Shown here: piece by piece, positions 41,951-49,812 of the stretch
Layout: every line of letters starts with the position of its first letter
How positions within the stretch are numbered: position 1 is the stretch's first letter
Assembly (NCBI RefSeq): GCF_000956405.1
Contig: NZ_JYIV01000026.1
Coordinates: 62,001-126,000 of the forward strand
Origin: Microbacterium oxydans
GTDB taxonomy: Bacteria > Actinomycetota > Actinomycetes > Actinomycetales > Microbacteriaceae
Reading direction: 5' to 3'
Length of the DNA: 64,000 nt
Position numbers and translations under genes: made by a program
Notes under the pieces: model-generated
What the model saw: only the letters and a program-made list of their open reading frames with translations
What the model was told of the DNA's origin: nothing
Databases searched by the model: none

Positions 41951-42982
41951 TCAGGCGCGCTTCGGCGTCTGCCTGCGGCGGAGGGCCGCCGACGCGACCG
42001 CGACGACTGTGCCGACAGCGACCCCGATCACGGTCTCGATCGCCCGGTCCTGCAGCAGCATGTCGACGGGGGTGGGTGCGGCCAGGTGCACCATGAGCAA
42101 GGCCAGCGGGGTGATGAAGACCATGGCGATGCCGTAGTTGCGGCCGACGAACAGCTCCGCGGCGGCCTGCAGCGCGACCACGAGGGCGATGACAGCGAGC
42201 GGCGGGAGGTCGATCGCGAGGATCCCCGCCGCGACGAGCACTCCGAGCAGCGTGCCGACGAGGCGCTGGATGCCGCGGATCACGCGGGCGTTGAGTTGAG
42301 GACCGCTCACCGCGGCCACGGCGCCGACGGCCGCCCAGTACCAGTGCGAGTCCATGATCAGCAGTCCGGCGAAGCCCGCGCCCAGGATGGCGACTCCCAC
42401 CGATGCGGCCATCTCACCCGCGATCGGGCCGACGGGCTGCAGGGTCTTCGGCGGCACGTCGTCGGTGCTGCGGGTGAGGACGCCGATGAGGGCGGTGACC
42501 GCGAGGCCGAACAGCACGCTCGGGCCGCCGACCAGCAGCACGTCGCCGAACGACGCGGCGGTGGCGGGGATGGTCGCGCAGGCGCCGACCGCGAACACCG
42601 GGAACAGTGGCCCAGGAGGGTGCCATCGCATCGTGTAGGCGAGCAGGGTGACGGCCGACGCGATGACCGCGACCACCACGATGCTGACCGGGGCCGGTGC
42701 GGCGAGGACCGACAGCGCCGTGCCGACGAGCATCGAGGCGAGGATCACGCCACCGGCGCTCGCCTGCATGCGGATGCGATCGCGGAACACGTCGTGGCGC
42801 CCGTACAGGGCGGCGAAGGCTCCGAAGCTCGCATAGATGCTCAGGTCGAGACGGCCCAGCGCCCACAGCACGAGAAGCGGCACGGCCACGCTGACCGCGG
42901 CGCGCAACGCCACTCGGTGGTCGCCGCGGTGCGGCTCGACGCGCAGAACGCCGGTCCACACCCTTCCCCGCGAATCCGCCAC
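41951..42982 (-). CDS. FUSC-family membrane protein
   Basis: A 343-residue protein with two repeated blocks of about five hydrophobic helices, the layout of the FUSC/aromatic acid exporter family. Motifs seen include the DLSIYASFGAFAALYGR stretch in repeat 1 and QRLVGTLLGVLVAAGILAI in repeat 2, where family members have RxxGTxxG. Members export aromatic acids or other small organic anions; here no partner or regulator is adjacent. It is convergent with the small membrane protein gene (4 nt apart). Confidence 0.82.
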   Translation of the reverse strand: MADSRGRVWTGVLRVEPHRGDHRVALRAAVSVAVPLLVLWALGRLDLSIYASFGAFAALYGRHDVFRDRIRMQASAGGVILASMLVGTALSVLAAPAPVSIVVVAVIASAVTLLAYTMRWHPPGPLFPVFAVGACATIPATAASFGDVLLVGGPSVLFGLAVTALIGVLTRSTDDVPPKTLQPVGPIAGEMAASVGVAILGAGFAGLLIMDSHWYWAAVGAVAAVSGPQLNARVIRGIQRLVGTLLGVLVAAGILAIDLPPLAVIALVVALQAAAELFVGRNYGIAMVFITPLALLMVHLAAPTPVDMLLQDRAIETVIGVAVGTVVAVASAALRRRQTPKRA

Positions 42983-43025
42983 CGATCCAGCCTACGTCCG
43001 ACTCCGGATCCGACCCCGCGGTGTC

Positions 43026-43883
43026 TCACGCGGCGAGCTCGCCTGTGGCCAGCGCGATGACGGCAGCGAGCGTCGCATCCGCCGCCAGCACCCTCGTGTG
43101 CCCCTGGCCCTCGGTGCGCACCAGGCGCGACCGTGCGCCGTGGGCGTCGTGCAGGCGGAGCGAATCGTGGTCGGGCATCCTCCGGTCGCCGCGGTCGTGC
43201 ACCACGAGCAGGGCGGTCTCGGCGGGGAGAGGATGCTTCACGGCGTCGTATCGTGCGGTGACGGCGGACTGATCCATGTGCAACCTCCTGCGGAATCGCT
43301 TCGACAGACGGGCCGTCGTCGCGGCGTCGAGGTGCAGGTCCGCGGCGAACTGTGTGAGGAAGGCCTCCGGGGCGGCGGCTCCCGCGATCGCGGCGACTGC
43401 GGGAGAGGGCACGGTTGAACGAGCTGCGGTCAGTGCCGCCAGGGCTCCGAACGAGTGGCCGACGATCATGGTGAACGGCCCGTGCTCGGCGTGCAGCTGC
43501 TCGGCGGCGTCGATCCAGTCGCGGATGTCGGTGCTACTCCCGGACGACGAGCCGTGCGCGGGGGCGTCGAACGCGATCACGCGGAACCCTTCGGAGCGCA
43601 GTTCCCGCACCAGCGGCGCGAACTGCGAGGCACGCCCTCGCCACCCGTGCAGGAGCAGCGCGGTGCGCGGTCCTCTGCCCCATTCGTAGGTGACGACGTC
43701 ATGGCCGCGCACCGTGAGCCGGCCGCGTCGGGCGTCGGCGTGTGTGGGGGCATCCGCCTCGCTCACCGGCATCCGCGGCGACGTCGTGAAGAACAGTCGA
43801 TAGGCGATGTTGCCGGCGAGCGTCGGGGAGACGGCGGCGGCGAGATGGATGCTGCGGACGAGCAACGCGGGCACGGACGGCAT
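43026..43883 (-). CDS. Alpha/beta-hydrolase
   Basis: A 285-residue alpha/beta-hydrolase fold protein. The oxyanion region is LLLHGWRGRASQF, the nucleophile elbow GHSFGALAAL (catalytic Ser), the acid probably in LVVHDRGDRRMP (Asp) and the His in EGQGHTRVL. An N-terminal hydrophobic stretch (LLVRSIHLAAAVSPTLAG) may be a membrane anchor. ATG 43883 follows AAGGAGCCTC. It is divergent from a TetR regulator with tandem palindromes between them, so it is probably the regulator's main target. The substrate is unknown. Confidence 0.85.
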   Translation of the reverse strand: MPSVPALLVRSIHLAAAVSPTLAGNIAYRLFFTTSPRMPVSEADAPTHADARRGRLTVRGHDVVTYEWGRGPRTALLLHGWRGRASQFAPLVRELRSEGFRVIAFDAPAHGSSSGSSTDIRDWIDAAEQLHAEHGPFTMIVGHSFGALAALTAARSTVPSPAVAAIAGAAAPEAFLTQFAADLHLDAATTARLSKRFRRRLHMDQSAVTARYDAVKHPLPAETALLVVHDRGDRRMPDHDSLRLHDAHGARSRLVRTEGQGHTRVLAADATLAAVIALATGELAA

Positions 43884-43903
43884 GAGGCTCCTTCGCCAGA
43901 ACA

Positions 43904-43923
43904 ATACGAACGATCATACGTAT
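43904..43923. promoter_or_regulatory. TetR operator copy 1 (imperfect palindrome)
   Basis: ATACGAACGATCATACGTAT, an imperfect 10+10 palindrome (8 of 10 pairs), just upstream of the hydrolase start and centred 23 bp from the second copy. Confidence 0.6.
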
Positions 43924-43926
43924 ATT

Positions 43927-43946
43927 AGGCGAACGATCGTTCGTAT
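43927..43946. promoter_or_regulatory. TetR operator copy 2
   Basis: Contains the perfect 14-bp palindrome CGAACGATCGTTCG (43930-43943) and ends in CGTAT like copy 1. It overlaps the TetR gene's -10, so autorepression is likely. Confidence 0.65.
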
Positions 43947-43949
43947 ACT
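43944..43949 (+). promoter_or_regulatory. -10 TATACT of a leaderless TetR transcript
   Basis: TATACT ends 6 nt before the ATG at 43956, and no Shine-Dalgarno can fit between, so transcription should start at or next to the start codon. Confidence 0.5.
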
Positions 43950-43955
43950 AGGCGC

Positions 43956-44600
43956 ATGACCGAGAGCGGCGTCCTGGACGGACGGAGGGCACGTGGCGAT
44001 GCATCGCGCCGCATCGTGCTGCAGAGCGCGACCGACCTCGCATCGGTCGAAGGGCTCGACGGACTGAGCATCGGGCGACTCGCCGAGGCCTCCGGGTCGA
44101 GCAAGAGCAGCATCGCCACGCTGTTCCAGAGCAAGGAGGGGCTGCAGCTCGCAACCGTCGCCGCCGCCCGCGAGATCTTCACGGCGCGGATCGTCGAGCC
44201 GGCGCGAGTTCATCCGCGCGGTGTGCACCGCCTCGCCGCGCTCCTGCGCAACTCGCTGACATATTCGCGGGATCGGGTGTTCACCGGCGGGTGCTTCTTC
44301 GCGGCGACCGCGGCCGACGTCGACTCGAAGTCCGGACCCGTGAGCGATGCAGTGCGGTCGGCGCTGGTCGACTGGTACGGCTACGTCGAAGCCCAGCTGC
44401 GTCGCGCCGTGGATGCCGGGGAGGTCGAGGCCGACCCCGAGGTTCTCGCGTTCGAGCTCGTCGCCCTGAACGAGGAGGCCAACTCGCGCTCGCTGCTGCT
44501 GGACGACGACCGCCCCTACGCGATCGCTGCCGCCGCGATGCGGGCGCGGCTGCGTGCTGTCGGCGCGGACGAATCGGCCGTGGCGTTGCTGGATCTCTGA
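43956..44600 (+). CDS. TetR-family transcriptional regulator
   Basis: A 214-residue regulator. The N-terminal HTH (residues ~12-60) shows RRIVLQSATDLASVEGLDGL then IGRLAEASGSSKSSIATLFQSKEGLQLAT. The C-terminal ligand domain, with RDRVFTGGCFFAATAADVDS, resembles the TetR_C group of YxaF/LmrA-like repressors that control small hydrolase or efflux genes. It is transcribed divergently from the alpha/beta-hydrolase with two operators between, and its mRNA is probably leaderless. A hairpin terminator follows its stop. Confidence 0.9.
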   Translation: MTESGVLDGRRARGDASRRIVLQSATDLASVEGLDGLSIGRLAEASGSSKSSIATLFQSKEGLQLATVAAAREIFTARIVEPARVHPRGVHRLAALLRNSLTYSRDRVFTGGCFFAATAADVDSKSGPVSDAVRSALVDWYGYVEAQLRRAVDAGEVEADPEVLAFELVALNEEANSRSLLLDDDRPYAIAAAAMRARLRAVGADESAVALLDL

Positions 44601-44623
44601 CTCTCGAGCCCGGAGAGCACGGA

Positions 44624-44652
44624 ACGCCCCACCCGAGTGTCGGGTGAGGCGT
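44624..44652. terminator. Bidirectional hairpin terminator
   Basis: ACGCC-C-CACCCGA pairs with TCGGGTG-A-GGCGT around a GTG loop: 12 paired bases with one C/A mismatch, between the convergent TetR and MarR-like genes. Confidence 0.75.
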
Positions 44653-44670
44653 CTCGCAGTGTTGCGGGGG

Positions 44671-45393
44671 TCAGGCGTCGCGACCGCGGGCGAAGCCCGC
44701 ATCGAAACCGCGCTCGAACGAGTGCTGGGCGATCCGCTCCGCACGTTCTGGACCATGACCGCGGTGGCCGTGGGTGCTGCGTCCGGCGTGTCCAGGGTGT
44801 CCGTGTCCGCGGTCGTGACCGCGGTGGCCTGCGCCGGGCTCGCCATGGCGGCATCCGTGCTCGGCGTCTGCAGCAGGGCCGAAGCCGAAGCCACGACCGA
44901 AGCCGCGTCCGAACGGGTGCCCGAATCCGCGGCCATGGCGGGACCCGTCGAAGCCGCGCCGGCGCCCGCGGGGAAGAGGGGTCTCCTCGTCCCAGCCGAA
45001 CGCACGGGCGATCTTCTCGAGCGAGGCGAGCGTGGTGGCCATGTCCTTAGGGGAGACGGCTTCCTCCACCTTCGTGCGGATGTCGTCGACGATGGCGCCG
45101 AGGCGTTCCTTCGCCGCACGGCCGTCGTCCGTGAGCGTCCAACCCTCGGTCTTGCGAGAGACCCAGCCGCGCTCGACGAGTCGGTGCAGCTTGTGGCCGT
45201 TCAGCGGGCGGTCGAACGAGGCGGTGCCGTCGACGATGTTGAGAGCGCGCCAGTCGCGACGACTCGCGTGCTCGCCCTCGAAGGCGGTGGCGAACTCGGC
45301 CGCCATCAGACGGTCGACTGCCTTCAGCCAGTAGCCGAAGGGGCGGGAGGTGTTCTGTGTGTCAGGGGTGTTCTGTGATTCGGAGGTGTTCAT
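44671..45393 (-). CDS. MarR-like regulator with C-terminal His/Gly-rich tail
   Basis: A 240-residue protein. Residues ~20-135 look like a winged-helix domain of MarR type (WLKAVDRLMAAEFATAF, LNGHKLHRLVERGWVSRKTEG, LTDDGRAAKERL), ending in an amphipathic helix. Residues ~140-240 form a tail of repeated Gly-Arg-Gly-Phe-Gly and His-Gly elements (for example HRGHDRGHGHPGHAGRSTHG), suited to binding Ni, Zn, Cu or Co or nucleic acid. It is divergent from another MarR-type gene whose N-terminus is His/Gly-rich. Tandem repeats in the shared promoter region suggest mutual control. No direct target is obvious. Confidence 0.75.
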   Translation of the reverse strand: MNTSESQNTPDTQNTSRPFGYWLKAVDRLMAAEFATAFEGEHASRRDWRALNIVDGTASFDRPLNGHKLHRLVERGWVSRKTEGWTLTDDGRAAKERLGAIVDDIRTKVEEAVSPKDMATTLASLEKIARAFGWDEETPLPRGRRRGFDGSRHGRGFGHPFGRGFGRGFGFGPAADAEHGCRHGEPGAGHRGHDRGHGHPGHAGRSTHGHRGHGPERAERIAQHSFERGFDAGFARGRDA

Positions 45394-45422
45394 GTGAAGT
45401 CCTTTGGTTGAGATGATCTGAT

Positions 45423-45456
45423 TGTCACTGTGCATGTATATGTCACTGTGCATGTA
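45423..45456. repeat. Tandem repeat TGTCACTGTGCATGTA x2 in divergent promoter region
   Basis: The 16-bp unit occurs at 45423-45438 and 45441-45456 with an 18-bp period. The palindrome CATGTACATG (45451-45460) and an inverted TGACAT (45466-45471, complementary to ATGTCA at 45440-45445) extend the array, and more GCATGT words follow (45483, 45494). The block is AT-rich against its surroundings. Probable operators for one or both MarR-like regulators. Confidence 0.65.
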
Positions 45457-45511
45457 CATGTAGTGTGACATGAGGTTCTGATGCATGTCAAATCGCATGT
45501 AAAATCGACCC

Positions 45512-46099
45512 ATGGCCACCGAACAGAACGATCCCGCCGAAGCCATCGCGCAGGCGCTGTCCCGTCTGCGCGGACGACGTCCCGGCGAGCGCGGCCCGGG
45601 GGGAAGAGGCGGTCGCGGTCACGGCGGCCCCCACGCGTGGCAGGGCGGCACGCACGGCGGCCCCGATGAGGGACACGGTGGCGACGATCCGCACGATCAC
45701 TTCGCCCATCACCGCGGTCACCCGGGGATGCCCCCGTGGATGGCCGATCCCTCGGGACGCCTCGGCGGCCCCGCCCGCATGCGGATGCTCGAGGCGCTCG
45801 CCGCCTCCTCCGCCCCGCTCAGCGTCAGTGACCTCGGCGCGGCGATCGGTGTCGACCAGCCCCGCGCATCACGGCTCGTTCAGCAGGGCGTCGAACGCGG
45901 ATTCGTGCGCCGCGAGGCCGACCCCGACGACGCGCGGCGCACTCGCATCGCGCTGACCGACGAAGGACGCCGCCTCGCCCGCGGTATGCGTGGCGAACGT
46001 CGCGAGATGCTCACGGCAGCACTCGCCTCCTTCAGCGAGGAGGAGCGCGTCGAGCTCGCCCGACTGCTCAACAAGCTCGCCGACAACTGGCAGCGCTGA
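45512..46099 (+). CDS. MarR-family regulator with N-terminal His/Gly-rich region
   Basis: A 195-residue protein. Residues ~18-80 are Gly/His/Arg/Pro-rich, with clusters such as HGGDDPHDHFAHHRGHPG, a likely metal-binding segment. Residues ~85-195 are a MarR winged helix: ARMRMLEALAASSAPLSVSD, IGVDQPRASRLVQQGVERGF, the wing RREADPDDARRTRIALTDEG and the closing dimerisation helix. The DDARRTRIALTDEGR motif is the MarR signature. It is divergent from the His/Gly-tailed regulator at 44671. Metal-responsive regulation is a plausible inference; the CDF transporter gene lies only 700 bp away. Confidence 0.85.
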   Translation: MATEQNDPAEAIAQALSRLRGRRPGERGPGGRGGRGHGGPHAWQGGTHGGPDEGHGGDDPHDHFAHHRGHPGMPPWMADPSGRLGGPARMRMLEALAASSAPLSVSDLGAAIGVDQPRASRLVQQGVERGFVRREADPDDARRTRIALTDEGRRLARGMRGERREMLTAALASFSEEERVELARLLNKLADNWQR

Positions 46100-46134
46100 G
46101 CACGCGGAGCTGAGGAGGCAGCGCTGAAGGGGCG

Positions 46135-46725
46135 CTAGCGGCGGAGGGCTCCGACGCCGGCGGCGACGTCGATCACGGAATCGACCGGGATCGCGGTGTC
46201 CGCCGATGGCGAGAGCAGCATGCCGGTGGCCACGATGGTCACCGTGCCGCGGGGTGAGAGCAGCTGGACCGACCCCACCTCGCCGAGAGTGTCACCCTCG
46301 CCCAGCAGCAGCACTCGTCCGTCGAGAGTCGCAGCGCGTGGATCGTCGATCGCCCCCGGGAGCGTGCTCAGCTCGTCCGCGCTCCAGGTGGTCTCATCGA
46401 TGCCCACCGCGAGGGATGCGTAGTCCTCGAGGGCGGTCGACGCCGACGCCACCGCGTCGTTGACCCAGACACAGGTGGTGCCCGAGGCGTCTTCCGAGGA
46501 GTCGTCGGGAGAGAACGCGAACCCTGCAGTGATCGGCGCGGCGAGCGGCTCGATGTCCGCGCAGGTGATGACGGTGTCCGTCGAGTCCGCTGGTGCCGCT
46601 GTCGGTGCGCCGGCGTCGTCGGACGGTGCGGAGGTCTGGTCGGCGGGAGCGGAGGAGCAGCCGGTGAGCAGCAGAGCAGTGGTCACGGCGAGAAGGCTCA
46701 GGAGCGGGGGAGTCGTCGGGCGCAC
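46135..46725 (-). CDS. Secreted lipoprotein of unknown function
   Basis: A 196-residue lipoprotein; the signal peptide ends in LTGC (Cys about residue 23), then an Ala/Pro/Ser/Thr/Asp linker of ~28 residues. The globular part starts at TVITCADIEPL and contains a second Cys (TTCVWVND), probably a disulfide. No known domain is recognised. It stands between the MarR gene (convergent) and the CDF transporter (same strand, 60 bp upstream), but a shared transcript is not certain. Confidence 0.75.
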   Translation of the reverse strand: MRPTTPPLLSLLAVTTALLLTGCSSAPADQTSAPSDDAGAPTAAPADSTDTVITCADIEPLAAPITAGFAFSPDDSSEDASGTTCVWVNDAVASASTALEDYASLAVGIDETTWSADELSTLPGAIDDPRAATLDGRVLLLGEGDTLGEVGSVQLLSPRGTVTIVATGMLLSPSADTAIPVDSVIDVAAGVGALRR

Positions 46726-46785
46726 AGCCCCGATCCTGCCACACCTCGCTTGTCCGGTTCTCGCGGTCGCACGGCCGGCGCAGCC

Positions 46786-47703
46786 TCAGCTCGAGGCGAA
46801 CCCGACGGATGGCTCGTCGTCGACCGACAGCGACAGCACGGCGGTCTCGACGGCGTCGTGCTGCTCGATCCGCTGCTCCAGCTCGCGCAGTCGGAGTGCC
46901 ACGTCGTGCTCGCGGGCGTCGCCGGCGAGATCGACCTCCGCCACGATGAAGAGGCGATTCGGTCCCACGTACTCGATGTGCAGGTAGGTCACGCGCTCGA
47001 TCTGCGGCAGCCCGAGCAGGGCGTTCCCCACCCGCGCTCGAAGCTCCGGTGCGGCGGTCGCGCCCACGAGGAAGGCGATGTTCCGCCGGATCAGGATGAT
47101 CGCCACCACCCCGAGCAGGATGCCGACGAGGATCGATCCGATGGCATCCCAGGCGGCGACGCCCGTGATCTGGTGGAGGAGGATCGCGCCGCCGGCGAGC
47201 ACGAGTCCGATGAGCGCGGCGGAGTCCTCGAAGAACACGGCGCGCAGTGTGGTGTCGCTCGTCTCCAGCACGAAGTCCCAGGTCGACGAGCCGCGCTCCT
47301 TCGCGAGGCGGCGCGACTTCACCATCGCCTGCGTGAACGACGCCCCCTCGAGCACGAACGAGATGTCCAACACGATGTAGGCGACCAGCGGGCTCTCGAC
47401 CGGACCGGTGTCCGACAGCTCCTGGATCCCGTGCATGATCGACACGATGGACCCCGCCGTGAAGATCCCAAAGGCGGCGATCAGCGACCACACGAAAGCG
47501 TTGCGCCCGTAGCCGAGCGGATGCCGCGCGTCCTTCGCCTTCGATCCGCGACGGTCGGCGATGAGGAGGAACACCTCGTTGCCGGCGTCCGCCCACGAGT
47601 GCGCTGCCTCGGCCACCATCGACGCCGACGAGGTGATGATCGCCGCGACGGTCTTCGCGATCGCGACGAGGATGTTGGCGAGGAAGGCGAGGATCACGGT
47701 CAC
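46786..47703 (-). CDS. Cation diffusion facilitator (CDF) metal transporter
   Basis: A 305-residue proton/divalent-metal antiporter. Helix 2 shows MVAEAAHSWADAGNEVFLL with the His-x-x-x-Asp metal site (the usual HxxxD/DxxxD), followed by the HPLGYGR loop; helix 5 carries EDSAALIGLVLAGG and DAIGSILVGIL. A C-terminal cytoplasmic domain of about 85 residues (YLHIEYVGPNRLFIVAEVDL) is the CDF dimerisation module. Zn or Mn is likely, but the HxxxD variant of site A means the metal should not be assumed. The start codon encodes the first residues of helix 1, as usual for this subfamily. Confidence 0.88.
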   Translation of the reverse strand: MTVILAFLANILVAIAKTVAAIITSSASMVAEAAHSWADAGNEVFLLIADRRGSKAKDARHPLGYGRNAFVWSLIAAFGIFTAGSIVSIMHGIQELSDTGPVESPLVAYIVLDISFVLEGASFTQAMVKSRRLAKERGSSTWDFVLETSDTTLRAVFFEDSAALIGLVLAGGAILLHQITGVAAWDAIGSILVGILLGVVAIILIRRNIAFLVGATAAPELRARVGNALLGLPQIERVTYLHIEYVGPNRLFIVAEVDLAGDAREHDVALRLRELEQRIEQHDAVETAVLSLSVDDEPSVGFASS

Positions 47704-47751
47704 GCGGTCAGGCTACTCCCGCGCCGCGGCTCACGGCTTCCGCAGCGCTTC

Positions 47752-49158
47752 TCAGCGAGGCGCCTTCACCGGGAGCAGCAGCAGGAAGCCCGCGAGGAGC
47801 ACCAGCACGATGCCGAGGATGCCGAACGCCGTCTGGCTCGTCATCACGATCAGCAGCGTCCAGGCGCCGGAGGCCATCCAGCTCGCGGCTCGACCCGTCG
47901 TGGCATAGAGGCCGAAGATCTCGCCCTCGCGTCCGGCCGGGGTCACCCTGGCGAGGAAGGATCGTGCGGCCGCCTGTGCGGGGCCGACGAAGGCGCAGAG
48001 GATCAGGCCGCCGACCCAGAACACGATCGCGCCGGCGTCGCGGAGGAAGAACACCGCGAGACCTGCGACGATCATCGACCCGATCGAGGCGAGGATGATC
48101 CGCTTCGGTCCGAGCCGGTCGTCCAGCCGGCCGGCGGCGATGGTCGAGACGCCGGCGATGAGGTTCGCGACGATCCCGAAGACGATGATGTCCTGCGCGC
48201 CGAACTTGAACACCGCGGTGCCGATGATCGCCCCGAAGGCGAACACGCCGCCCAGCCCGTCGCGGAAGACCGCGCTCGCCAGCAGGTACCAGAAGGTGGG
48301 CCGCGTCTCCTCGTTGCGGTAGAGGTCTGCGACGTCCTTCACCAGCAGCGGGTACGAGGCGAAGAAGCCGACCTTGCGATCGGGGCGGCCGAGCGACGGC
48401 TCCGGCACGTTCAGGAAGATCGGGATGCTGAAGACGATGGCCCAGACGGCGCACCCGACGGCGATCAGCCGGTAGGCGAGCCCGTTGTCGGTCGACATGC
48501 CGAACCAGTCGAAGGTGTCGAGCACCACCACGATCACGAGCGCGATGATGCCACCGAGGTAGCCGAACCCCCAGCCCATGCCCGAGATGCGACCGACGTT
48601 CTTCGGGTTCGCGATGCCGATGAGCATCGCGTTGGAGTTCACCGCCGCGATCTCCTGGAACACCGTCGCGGCCGAGATCAGGGCGACGCCCAGCCAGAAC
48701 AGGCTCGGCATCGGCTCGACGAACCAGAGGCCGAGCATGCACAGGATCAGCGCTCCGGTGCCGATCCCGAGCCAGAGCTTCTGACGGCCCGCCGCATCCG
48801 CACGCTGACCGAGAACCGGCGCGAGCAGCAGGATGCCGAACGCCGCGATCGTCGAGCCGAGACCGAGTCCGGACGCGAGGTCCGCCTCCGCGGCGAGTCG
48901 GACCGGATCGTCCACACCGAGGGACGCGACCTCGGGCGGGAGGAATCCCTCGCCGACGAGATAGAGCGCCGTGAACACGAACGTGAGGATGACGGTGTTG
49001 AAGGGCTGCGTCGCCCAGTCCCACAGTGCCCAGGAGTAGACCTGCTTCTTCGGGGCGGGCGCCTCTCCACGCAGGTCCAGTCCGACGACGGCCACGGCGC
49101 CGCTGTTCGCTGTCGCCACGGGCTCGGGCACGGCGCCGTGCCCCTCGGTTTCGCTCAT
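47752..49158 (-). CDS. MFS transporter of the UMF1/Atg22-like family
   Basis: A 468-residue protein with about 12 hydrophobic segments after a soluble N-terminus of ~40 residues. The opening YSWALWDWATQPFNTVILTF is the hallmark of UMF1/Atg22-type proteins (WALYDWANS), and NPKNVGRISGMGWGFGYLGG matches the conserved central motif. The family probably exports amino acids or small metabolites; the substrate is unknown. It lies 48 bp upstream of, and co-directional with, the CDF gene. Confidence 0.88.
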   Translation of the reverse strand: MSETEGHGAVPEPVATANSGAVAVVGLDLRGEAPAPKKQVYSWALWDWATQPFNTVILTFVFTALYLVGEGFLPPEVASLGVDDPVRLAAEADLASGLGLGSTIAAFGILLLAPVLGQRADAAGRQKLWLGIGTGALILCMLGLWFVEPMPSLFWLGVALISAATVFQEIAAVNSNAMLIGIANPKNVGRISGMGWGFGYLGGIIALVIVVVLDTFDWFGMSTDNGLAYRLIAVGCAVWAIVFSIPIFLNVPEPSLGRPDRKVGFFASYPLLVKDVADLYRNEETRPTFWYLLASAVFRDGLGGVFAFGAIIGTAVFKFGAQDIIVFGIVANLIAGVSTIAAGRLDDRLGPKRIILASIGSMIVAGLAVFFLRDAGAIVFWVGGLILCAFVGPAQAAARSFLARVTPAGREGEIFGLYATTGRAASWMASGAWTLLIVMTSQTAFGILGIVLVLLAGFLLLLPVKAPR

Positions 49159-49242
49159 TCTCGAAGTCTGGCGGTGCCGGGTGAACGCCCGGTGACGGCG
49201 CGCCGCGCGGTGCGTGGCGGAGACGCGGTGGCGCGGGGTCGG

Positions 49243-49752
49243 TCAGAGGGCTGGTCCGCGGCGGATGCGGACGGGGCCACGGGCCTCGTCGATGCGGACG
49301 ACCTCTCCCTTCTGCGTCACGACGATCTCGCCGCCGTCGGCCAGGGCCGCGGCCACACGTCGGACGTCGGACATCCGAGAACGCCACGACTCCCCGCCGA
49401 CAGCGCGCGCGACATCGCTCGGACAGATCGACGACTCCGAGCGTTTGCGGGTGAGTGCCCGGATCGTGGCGGCGATCCGGTCGTCGGCCGCCTCAGCGGA
49501 CGGGTCCTCCCACCAGGGCGCGCCGCGTTCGCCGAGTGCGGTCTTGGCGTCATGCACCCGGCGTCGCGCATCGTCAGCCGAGGTCTTCACCGCTCGCCGC
49601 GCGGCCATGAGCTCGTCCACCAGCTCCTGGCGCAGGGTGTCCGGGATCGAGGGGTCGGTCGCACGCCAGCGCCGCCCGTCCACGACGATGTGGTGCCCAT
49701 CCGCCGTGCGCTCCGGCCCGGCATCCGCCGCCGACGACTCCTTGCTGCTCAT
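49243..49752 (-). CDS. DUF3253-domain protein
   Basis: A 169-residue soluble protein. The C-terminal ~80 residues match DUF3253: IRALTRKRSESSICPSDVAR, then WRSRMSDVRRVAAALADGGE and IVVTQKGEVV, a winged-helix-like arrangement. The N-terminal ~80 residues are charged and alpha-helical, with HHIVVDGRRWRATDPSIP, resembling the short 'biopolymer transporter' annotated domain often fused to DUF3253. The biochemical role is unknown. It precedes the MFS gene on the same strand by 84 bp. Confidence 0.82.
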   Translation of the reverse strand: MSSKESSAADAGPERTADGHHIVVDGRRWRATDPSIPDTLRQELVDELMAARRAVKTSADDARRRVHDAKTALGERGAPWWEDPSAEAADDRIAATIRALTRKRSESSICPSDVARAVGGESWRSRMSDVRRVAAALADGGEIVVTQKGEVVRIDEARGPVRIRRGPAL

Positions 49753-49812
49753 GCGGGCAGTCTGCCGGTGTCGGGCCGTACTCTCGACCCCCTTGACGCC
49801 CGCCCCGGCGCC

